From the NCBI GenBank assembly GCA_024734495.1, contig JALMQS010000621.1:992001-1056000 (forward strand): a stretch of 64,000 nucleotides of DNA, read 5' to 3'. The notes under the pieces were generated by a model. The model saw nothing but the letters and a program-made list of their open reading frames with translations, did not search any database and was not told the origin of the DNA. Shown piece after piece: positions 55,611 through 64,000 of the stretch. Position 1 is the stretch's first letter, and every line of letters begins with the position of its first letter. The stretch is from Forficula auricularia (Eukaryota; Arthropoda; Insecta; Dermaptera; Forficulidae). The position numbers were made by a program, and so were the translations under genes.

Positions 55611-57165
55611 AAATAAATAAATAAAAAATAGAAAAAAATTTACAAGTGACTATAGGATAGTTAGTCTATGGATTGCCAGATCTGATAATTTGGTTGCATA
55701 GCTTTTAGGCTGAATTAGATTCTAAATTTAATTAGAAAAGATCGAATTAGTCCAACTGTTCGTAAAATTTATAATCCAGTCATATTCATGAAAGTTCAAA
55801 GAGGGAATTTCAAAATTGATATATCTTGCCAGCGTTATTCTAGATTTTATGTATTTTAAATTTTACTAAGTCGTATTAATTTAATAGTATAAATTTTGAT
55901 ATTTTACCGACCTGAGGAACTCTCGCCACAGAAATATGTGTTTGAAACACTGTCATAGACTATTTGATTCTTTAATCCTAATCGCTCAGCGAACATACAA
56001 CATTTAGAATCAATCAGAACTCATTCAGTTGTCAGGTTGTCGCTACTCTCAATGGTCGGTATGCTTGATTCGCCATTGACTCAAAGGAAAAATAAACTTG
56101 GAGAGCCAAGAAAGAGATGGCTATTCATGTCTGCCCGTGATTTGGTGATGATGAAGATATTTTTATGGGATGCCATTATGTAGATTTGATGATGACCATT
56201 CAAACTAAAATACTCTAAAGAACATCGAAATCGATTTCGGATCTTCTAATAAAAGCGTAGTTCTTATATTCTCCGGATTTTCTCGTCTTTAGTATAGTGC
56301 TTTGAGGTAATCGATCAAGCCTTCGGAGACGAATAGATCCCCCGCCCCAATTCAGCTACCATTATTTATTACATCAACGTTGAGATGCGCGTGAATGGAA
56401 ATATTAAAAAGAACCCACCTAGAATAAATATAAGGGGAAAAAAATTGAAAGCTAATAAGATCCTTCAACTCATTTCATTACTGAGTGAACGAGCGGCAAA
56501 ATAAATCAAAAGGAACGAGGGGGATTATTTTTGTCTCAATTATTTTGGTTGGGCTATTCAAAAAAATAGAAAAATTCAAATATAAATATAATTTTTATTC
56601 AATATTTTATAAATTTAAAAAAAAAAAAATAGATTTAATGAAAATCCAATTTTTAAATATTCATTAGCAATGCCAAAAAACATGTCTTTTCAAAAATTTT
56701 CTTTTATAAAGAATAAATAAATAAGGAATTTACATGTATAAAAATGTATAAAGATGGTGGAAATATGACTTCTAACATTAAACTTGTTTCATTCATCAAA
56801 ATCCTCCGGGTATCGTGACGTAATTATAGCTGGGGAGTCAACAGATTGTGAAGATATGTTACACATAGTACTCATGTCAAGTTGGTGCATTGGCCGAATA
56901 CACGCTATAGGCTATTATACGAACAATTTCGAGCCACTTTTAATCCTCCTGCAGCTCAGAACCCATTTGAGATGTAGAGCTGAAATTATACATATGTAAT
57001 TATGGAATTGATGTTGTAGACTTGAGTTGAGTAAAAAATTTCAATAATAGATTCTAAGACTTCAAAAAAATAAATAAATATATAAATTAAAATAAATTTT
57101 TCTTTTCTGGCAAACAGTTTTCAGATTTTTTTTAGATTTCCTAGCCGAAAAACTATTTTATAATT
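55610..57165. other. Spacer, no gene seen
   Basis: 56320-56460 is somewhat less AT-rich and unmatched here. The 71-residue frame at 56784 has no domain. No RNA gene. Confidence 0.45.
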
Positions 57166-57267
57166 CACAAAGAGAAACAAAGAGGTTGTCCTCTGCTTGA
57201 TGCAAATAAACATACACATACATATATCGAAATTATATATCTGTATATATATTATTTATTTGTTTGA

Positions 57268-57302
57268 GACTATAGTTTCGAAGACTTGGTCTTCATCATC
57301 AG
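57268..57302 (-). ncRNA. Hammerhead ribozyme-like core, perfect stem II
   Basis: Minus strand: CTGATGA, T, GAAGAC-CAA-GTCTTC (six perfect pairs), GAAA, CTATAGTC. Compared with 12481 (GAGGGC/GCCCTC), two pairs have changed on both sides (G-C to A-T), which are compensatory changes. ATTTAT upstream and ATAAAT downstream may close a distal stem I. This is the most canonical core in the window. Confidence 0.7.
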
Positions 57303-57339
57303 TCTTTTTTAATTATAAATATTATTTTTTAAGAATCAA

Positions 57340-57867
57340 TCAATCAAGCAAAAATGGGGTTTAATTCAAAACAAAAACTACTATGCTCCTCCTCAATCAG
57401 CTTAGTAAACAGGAAGTTGCTATTGAAGACATATGTATGGAGCATAGCCATGTACGGGTGTGAAACCTGGACAATTGGAAAAGCGGAGAGAAAGAGATTG
57501 GAGGCTTTCGAAATGTGGTGCTACAGAAGAATGATGAATACCAAATGGATGGATAAAATTACAAATGAAGAAGTTCTTGGAAGAATCGGAGAAAGAAGAA
57601 CCTTGTGGAAGAGTCTGAAGAAGAGAAGAGGTCAGATGATGGGGCACACAATGAGACATGGGGGACTGCTTAGGGATATCTTGGAGGGGGAGGTGGGAAA
57701 GAAAAGGGGAAGGGGAAGACCCAGATTAGAATATTTCAACCAAATAATTGGGGATATGGGATGCCAGACATTTAGAGAGGTCAAACAGCTGGCGGGGGAC
57801 AGAGTCGAGTGGGGACTGATTGTTGCATCAAACCAGTCTTAGGTCTGTATACTCAATGATGATGGAT
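57340..57867 (+). pseudogene. LINE reverse transcriptase C-terminal fragment (open frame of 162 codons)
   Basis: The frame 57354-57842 reads KLLLKTYVWSIAMYGCETWT (residues 21-40), LEAFEMWCYRRMMNTKW, TNEEVLGRIGE, and KRGRGRPRLEYFNQI near residues 117-130, ending SNQS. These blocks follow the palm in a widespread arthropod LINE group usually annotated as endonuclease-reverse transcriptase. The palm itself is missing, so the copy is 5-prime truncated and has no catalytic site, but the frame is open, suggesting a fairly young insertion. ATG-rich sequence after the stop (57855-57865) may be the remains of a short-repeat tail. The start codon is not a biological start. Confidence 0.8.
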
Positions 57868-57989
57868 TTTTCATAGGGTCAATACCGTATGTATATTGAA
57901 AATTTTCAATCTTTACTTAGCTGGGAGCCAGTTAAAATTTGTTTCTCTTTGGGAATCAACTCTGCTACTCTCGGCAAAACAAAAACTTT

Positions 57990-58300
57990 TCAATTATTTT
58001 AGAATTCTTTTGTTAACAGCCACTGCCTTGTAATCGGCCAGTGCTATCAAATGAAAGGACATCTCGTAAACAAGACGATGAGAATAATTTTTAATTATAA
58101 CATTTTTGTGAGTTAACAGAGATACGATATAGCTTTTTTATTGTTTTTATACTTAACTTCTCGTAAACCTTTTTAACTACTTTTTTTAACCCAATTTATA
58201 TAGACATAAGTAAAATATGAGTGTGTTCCCATAAAATGCTTTTTGGTTTTTCTATTAAAACCGAGCACTTGTAAAGTACCCTTAATTTAATAAAAAAACA
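57990..58300. other. Spacer, no gene seen
   Basis: No recognised feature. Confidence 0.5.
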
Positions 58301-58304
58301 TTAG

Positions 58305-58400
58305 GACTACTAATTGAATTTTTTTCTTTCTTTTGTTACAGGTAAGCATCATTTCCGTTTTCTCAATTAATTAACTGAACAGTGAACACGTAAGAATTTA
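58305..58400 (+). promoter_or_regulatory. Putative recursive splice site with a 48-nt cryptic exon
   Basis: TACTAAT at 58308-58314 is a strong branch-point match 27 bases before TTTTGTTACAG (58341), which is preceded by a pyrimidine tract and joined directly to GTAAGCAT (58342). A second donor, GAACAC followed by GTAAGAA, is at 58390, defining a 48-nt cryptic exon with stops in all three frames. The layout repeats that at 9432, about 49 kb upstream on the same strand. Use in splicing is inferred from form only. Confidence 0.6.
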
Positions 58401-60990
58401 TTTATTTATTTGTTTAAATATTGATTTCTTTAAATGGGATGAAATTACAATTATTACCTATTCTTCAATTTTTTATATACAGATATTTGATATTAAGATT
58501 TACTATACATACCTACTTATCCATATATCACTCTATAAAATAGAAACTAAGACCAGCTTAACTGCAATTGTTTAGTCAAACGCAGAAGTTTATCACTTGA
58601 TTATGGACGTCGCTGGGAACAACTACTCATAGTTATAATTCCTATTTGTATTATATGATAAGTACTGTATTTTAAGGCAAAATCTTGTGATTTTTTGATT
58701 TCAAGATTCTTTTTTGCTTTTTCTCCTAAACCCTAAAGTGAAATTGGAATATGATTTTAATTCTTCTCTTATTTTATACAACGTTTCTGTTAATCTTAAT
58801 CTGAACAAGTAAAACGTTTTCAAACAGCCTTTAAGAATTGTCTATATAGGTATATGATCGACAACCGGTGTTACGGGAAGATTTAATTGAATATATAGTA
58901 AGTAAACTTCCATTCGACATGGGCTATGAAATGGCTGAGGTTATTAATCTAGTAATGTACCCAGTTAATTTTTACTTAGTTTAATAAAATAACTAGCCTT
59001 TGTCACAGCCATCATTAAAAGTTTCCGAGTGATAACGAGACTTCACTCAAAGTTAGATTCGATGTTATCATTCCAAGTGTCATCCTACTAACTCTGAATT
59101 CGTTTATATTCTTTACTTTCTATATCATCTAACATAATTTCAGAAAAATGCGGAACATTACTCTTTAAGTGGATTTCTTCTTATGATAAAAATTTTCATT
59201 AGATACTTCAAAAAAATATAAAGATGTAAATTTTTGACCCATTTTGAAGAGAGAGATTTGATTTCATTCATACAAAAAGTCCATTTCTATTGAAAAAGAA
59301 ATGAAATTTTTTCTTGGCAATGTTCCTTGTATAACATATACCTATATCTATAAATGTTCATAATTACAATGAGATAGCTCAATTTAAAAAAAAACGATTC
59401 AAATGAAATATCAAAGAGGAATATGGGATCCACTCGAAAAATTTGCTGTTAACAGAACAAGAAGAGCACTAGAAAATGACACGATAAATTTAATTTGTTT
59501 TCGAAATAATTAATTTCTCTCCATCTTAATTGCCTTAAATTAAAATTTAATTTGATTTTTTGTCATTTAATAAAATGTAATTAACGTTTCTCTTCTATTA
59601 TTGTACGAACTAGATAAATTAAGTTAAAAAACAGACGATTCATTTGAAATTTAAAAGAAATAAAAATAAACAAATAATTAACAGATTAATTAAATAAAAA
59701 ACCTATTTAAAATATATAAACTATAATATTTAACTTTAACTTACGACAAACCCCTCCATTTAGATATATAATTTTATTAGATTATCCTATATTAAATAAA
59801 ATGGTAGAATATATGTTTAATTATACTATATACCTATCAGCGGGGGTTAGTGACTTTTCAATCAGGGGATGTTGTCCAAAAAAGAACCCTTCTATTTTTG
59901 AAATTTTTTTTAATCTTCGCTTTTTTTGAGAATTTCTTCGAATACGGCATCATTTTCGTTATTTTTCAAATTTAACCATAGATTTTTTAGAATATATTTT
60001 GGGAACTTCGCCCCAAACGGATACTGCTTTGTGTGAGGGAGGGCAGGAGTCAGAAATTAAATCTTGTGACTTCAACTCCACAGTCCCTGAGATGGAAAAC
60101 GACCATCTTCCACAATGAATCAGGCTGTCCTGTAAGACGATCTTAAATTTCCCCTAATTATATTGCTATAAGCAAGCTATGACTTGTCTATAGAACTCCT
60201 AGTTATTTCCGATCCTATATATTAAGGGTTTTTAGAAATGGATTAGTCTAAAAATTCTTAAATCATATTTATTTATTCCTTTTATGTACATATATTACTA
60301 TTTTAATAGTTGCTCAGCGAGAACAATTTTTATTCGACTAAAACTCGTCTGTACTTGTCTTTGACATGCTTGAACTGGAAGATATACCAGGCAGGGATGA
60401 AGTCAAACCTTCTATCGTCACTCTTTTCGGAAAAATCATTCATTTTATTGCCTCTTGAAACTAGGAACAATTTTATTTCATTTCGAGAACCAAAATACAT
60501 ACTTTTCAAAAAAAAAAAATGTTTTTTATTGAAATATTTGAAATAACAGATAATAATTTGAAAATTTAAAGATCCACCTGAAGTTTTGAAGTCGATCTTA
60601 TGTAGATATTTATGAAAATGCTCTAAATGTTTGATATTTTAGAGATGCGCCGTATCCACAACATTGCCATGGACTGCACGCCACTGATACCAAACATATA
60701 TACTTATATTTTCGTTTTAATAGTTATTAAATCTTGAACATAAAGATTTTGTCTAATTTTCCAAATAACTTTACGAAATTGTCTGATTTTAAAATGTATG
60801 AGTTTTTAAATTTTATTCTTAGGGACTTTTAATTTTTACTTAAAATACTTAATACGAGTATAAGTCCAAGTTTCCGTGAGCCAATTTCAGGCAATATCAA
60901 ATCAGATTTAATCTCAATATAGAAGTAGTTACTTAAAATACAAATCAATTTTCGAATTCTTATAAGTATTAGAGCGCACGCAGATTTTAA
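58401..60990. other. Long spacer without a recognised gene
   Basis: 58600-59130 and 60000-60140 are somewhat less AT-rich and unmatched in the window. Short frames have no motif. Confidence 0.4.
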
Positions 60991-60995
60991 TCACA

Positions 60996-61905
60996 TCTAT
61001 ATATATATAAAATTCTTTGCCCGATACACTCACTCACTCACTCACTCATCATCAAAACAGCCAGAACCACTGGACATAGTAACATGAAATTAGGAGAGGA
61101 TATTACATCTATGACATAGGGGCTCACTAAGAAAGGATTTTTCGAAATTCGACCCCTAAGGAGGTCAAAGGGGGCAAAGTGTGTTTTCACTGATTATGCG
61201 ATATCTCTTAAGGACAATAAAATATCTACTTGATTTTTACTTATAAAAATACCAAATTAAAATATCTAAAAACCTATTTCAGGATTTTTTGAAATTTGAC
61301 CTCTAAAGGGGTCAAAAGGGGCAAAATATCTTTACAATGTGTATACACTAATTATGCATTTTCAATTAAGAACGATAAGATATCTACTTGATTTTTACTT
61401 AATAAAATTCTAAATACAAATATCTAAAAAGTAATTTCAGGATTTTTTGAAATTCGATTCCCAACTATCCAAAATGTGATTGGGTGCACAAATTAAAACT
61501 CTCTCCTATCTTGATCAAATTTTGTAGAGTTATTCTTTATTACTTTAAGAAACTATTCCTGTAAAAATCAACTATCAAAATTGACTGTATGAGGGCGAAA
61601 ATATCTAAATATTTGCAAATATCTAAAAAATTATTTCAACCTCCCAAAATGTGAGTGGGGGAAAAAAATTAATACTCTTTCCGATATACATCAAATTTTG
61701 TAATGTTAGTTTTTAAGACTATATAAAATGTATGCTGTAAAAATCAATAGCCAAAATGAGTGCGTGGGGGCGAAAGAGGGGGAAAAATATTTCAAATATA
61801 TATTAGAGACCTAATAATCATATGCCGAGACGCTGCCCGCCAGGGCCACCTGCCCGGAGGGCCGAGCTGTAGAGGGCGTGCCGAAGGCACGCCTGGAGCA
61901 GCTCG
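60996..61905 (+). mobile_element. 910-bp non-autonomous Helitron
   Basis: It starts TCTATATATATATAAAATTC after an A and ends in GCAGCTCG before a T. The perfect hairpin GGCGTGCC-GAA-GGCACGCC lies at 61875-61893, 12 bases before the end. The final CTCG departs from the usual CTRR. CACTCACTCACTCACTC follows the start. Internal repeats of about 160 bases (from 61135 and 61290) share TTTTTGAAAT-TGACC and ATATCTACTTGATTTTTACT. The segment before the hairpin matches the Helitron at 15930. The minus-strand frames at 61792-61996 are shadows. Confidence 0.8.
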
Positions 61906-62139
61906 TATATATATATATATATATATATAAAGAAAAGGGAGATTGAAAGACTTGATAATCTGAACAGAAAGAAGAAAATATATCCACATAACACAATTTT
62001 ATATATACCTAATTATTAATTATTTTGACAGGGGCACTTAGAATTCCACACTAAGTGCCGCCTTCTCATGAAAAGAAAACAGAGATTCGTATTAAAAAAA
62101 CAAAACAAAAAAAAAAAAAAAAAAAAACGTTTGAACCGT

Positions 62140-62464
62140 TGAAATGTGCAAAAATTTGAGTTTTTTTTTTTTAAATATACATTTACAATGCTTTGCAACT
62201 AAGTATTGTAACATAGATATGAGTCGCAGAATGCATAACTGCTACTTTATATCAAAATCAATTAGTCACGGGTGTTATAATATATTGTGTGAGGGCGCCA
62301 ATTTTATAATGAGCAAAGTTGTAGGGGATGTGATTTCTGACAACTTTTGTTTAAAAAATTCCCCCCAAAAACCGCACAAAGGGGGGGGGGGGGGTGCTGG
62401 TTGGGTTTCGGAGGGTGAGGGGGGCTTCGTGGGCTGGTGGTCCAGGGGCGTGCCTTGCAGCTAG
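62140..62464 (+). mobile_element. Helitron 3-prime end fragment, G-rich
   Basis: The last part reads GGGGCGTGCCTTGCAGCTAG followed by T (62465), like the minus-strand end at 54573. AAAGTTGTAGGGGATGTGAT and TTCTGACAACTTTTGTTTAA match 55205-55245. A G run at 62381-62393 corresponds to the C-rich tract of the relative. The left boundary is unclear, at about 62260. Confidence 0.65.
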
Positions 62465-62469
62465 TTGTT

Positions 62470-63530
62470 AAAATATAGTTAGGGTTTGGTAAATAATTAT
62501 AACAAGATGTATTATTTAATACAAGGTTTATTGAGAATAAGTACAGAGGAAGGGTAGCCAGATATGTGACAGGCCTCTCGATCGTATGTCCTTCGCCCTG
62601 ATTATCAGAGACTCATCGCTTAAGTATCATTATAATCAGGTCAAGCTTTTTTATTTCCGTAATTACATAAGCCTAAGGCTTCCACGTAGACTTATGTAAC
62701 ATGTCGGAAAGGCATATCACAAGACAGGTACTGACTCTTTCAGATTTCTGTGATTCTCGTCATAAATTAAACTAACTTTTAAGGGGATAGGTGTTGATTC
62801 TAGGTTTTACTTAATTTCTTATTATTATAATTTAAACTATCAAAGACAGGTGATTTCAGAAAGTCCATGAAATTGATATTAAAAAAAAGTATTTTTTTTT
62901 ACTTTAATCATAGAGATGTATGTACTAATATATTTTAATACAGTGAAAGAAAGGGGTGTCACATTCACAATGTTAGAAAAAATTCGCATCCTCATATCTC
63001 TATGGTAAAAGGAAAAATTGTTTAGGGACAAATCACTTCAAAATAATTTGAGTGTTTTTTTTTTTTTTTTTGATGATTTAATCCAAAAGAATAATAAAAA
63101 CAAAGTTTAAAACGAAATTAATCCTACCATGTTATATATTAAAATTGTTTTTGTACCTGGTGAAATGTCAATGATACGTGGCGCAATGTGTTAATGGTAA
63201 ATGGACATAGGTTGATTTGGATGTGTTTTAATGAAGTATCACCTGGGGAATTGGAGGCTTCAAGCTCTCTCTCTCTCTCTCTCTCTTTCCACTTTTAATT
63301 ATCACTACACACCACTGCTCATATAAAACACATTAGAGTTAATTGCATTTTTTGCTATTATTTTTTGATGAGTTATTTCTTAATGTATTCATTAAAATTA
63401 TACTTACTTTCATTTATTTAATAAAAATGTGTTATTAAATTTATTAATTTAAAGAGAAACAGTCATTTTTTAGAACACACGTTTTACTTCATATGTAGTT
63501 TAAAGTTTGATATAAATATATATTACATTC
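62470..63530. other. Spacer with a CT microsatellite
   Basis: A CT repeat lies at about 63266-63287 and a T run at 63057-63071. No gene seen. Confidence 0.5.
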
Positions 63531-63534
63531 TTTT

Positions 63535-63610
63535 TACTTTATCATACGGGGTATGGTCACAGCATTTCGGTCTAGTATAAAACCTTATAAAGTAAACATT
63601 AAAAATTTAT
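63535..63610 (+). mobile_element. Helitron-like family 2 terminus fragment
   Basis: ACTTTATCATACGGGGTATGG (about 63538) matches the 5-prime end seen at 36907 and, inverted, at 30430. Only the terminus is preserved. Confidence 0.5.
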
Positions 63611-63624
63611 ATTTAATTGAAAGT

Positions 63625-63790
63625 AATGGAAGGCAGTCCAGGGGTAGTGAGGAAAGAAAAAATTAACACATATCCAAATAAGATGAAATTTATTGGAATC
63701 CTTCCTTCTTTCCTTTCAAACCGACGTTTGGTAGGATACTTCCCTCCTTCTTCAGGGTCTACAAACCAATATTTGGAATGGAATTTTGCT
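63625..63790 (-). mobile_element. Hammerhead-type element (GAAACGTC class), decayed
   Basis: It carries GGAAGGCAGTCCAGGGG at 63629, the landmark shared with 5153 and 13836. On the minus strand it has CTGAAGA, A, an imperfect hairpin, CAAA (in place of GAAA) and CGTCGG at about 63722-63756. The two overlapping opposite-strand frames here are read-throughs. Confidence 0.5.
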
Positions 63791-64000
63791 GCCTGTACAT
63801 TTGTATATTGTGTATATATATAATTGTTTGAATCAACCATATTATTTGAGAATTTTGTTATTGACTAGTCCTAGTACGCACTCTTTGTGCACATCTGTCT
63901 TGGAAGTGGTATGGTCTAAATATGTTAAATTACAAAGCCATTTATCTATAATTAATAAAAAGAAGGAAAAAAATGTTTTTCTATGCTTCTGCTAAGGAAG

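Larger units (their letters stand above)
57169..57950. mobile_element. Hammerhead-bearing foldback family copy with a LINE inside
   Basis: The left arm starts CACAAAGAGAAACAAAGAGG (57169) with the family words CTGCTTGATGCAAATAAACA; CTTTG-type sequence near 57940 (TTTGTTTCTCTTTG) closes it. A core lies at 57268-57302. The downstream CTCTGCTACTCTCGGC (57960) matches the flank of the palindrome at 12590. A LINE fragment (57340-57867) occupies the interior. Confidence 0.65.

Overview
This window is eukaryotic nuclear DNA: very AT-rich, without operons or any long intact open reading frame, and packed with decayed transposable elements. The element types (RTE-like, jockey/CR1-like and Penelope-like reverse transcriptases, hAT, Helitron and Helentron-like elements, tRNA-derived SINEs, foldback elements with hammerhead-like cores) point to an arthropod, probably an insect. 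That is an inference from families; I cannot name the species. I find no complete host protein-coding gene. Two sites at 9432 and 58342 look like recursive splice sites (polypyrimidine tract, CAG joined directly to GTAAG, then a second GTAAG 37 or 48 bases later). They suggest that much of the window lies inside one very large plus-strand intron.

Layout. 0-5.5 kb: a tRNA-type SINE, a Helentron-like element split by an RTE-like LINE, and a second Helitron-like family carrying a nested hammerhead-type element. 5.9-8.3 kb: a hAT transposase remnant, a foldback element and an A-rich repeat tail. 9.4-12.6 kb: the first putative recursive splice site, a LINE ruin, a TIR element and a 270-bp near-perfect palindrome with a hammerhead-like core in each arm. 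13.0-14.8 kb: a dense SINE cluster. 15.3-18.1 kb: another hammerhead-type foldback, then a 311-bp Helitron lying exactly between two nearly identical copies of about 218 bp of LINE sequence. 19.8-22.2 kb: a jockey/CR1-like LINE and a Penelope-like reverse transcriptase fragment. 23-31 kb: foldbacks, Helentron copy B, Helitron-like copies and a C-rich tract. 32-38.7 kb: hAT ends, a tandem duplication, a minus-strand LINE, a nested 85-bp TIR element and more SINEs. 41-46.1 kb: four inverted-repeat elements and Helentron copy C with an internal minisatellite. 46-54 kb: mostly unrecognised sequence with a few TIR elements. 54.5-55.6 kb: a C-rich Helitron. 57-58.4 kb: a hammerhead-bearing foldback, a LINE fragment and the second recursive splice site. 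61-62.5 kb: a 910-bp Helitron and a Helitron tail.

How the parts relate. Nothing here forms a pathway. The coherent signals are structural. One is a set of self-cleaving-RNA-like cores of the form CTGANGA, one extra base, a variable hairpin, GAAA and a palindromic stem III, with compensatory changes in the hairpin between copies. Another is several rolling-circle transposon families that keep a 3-prime hairpin while its sequence changes. The third is the possible recursive splicing of a giant intron. All calls were made by eye; none was checked by alignment or structure prediction.
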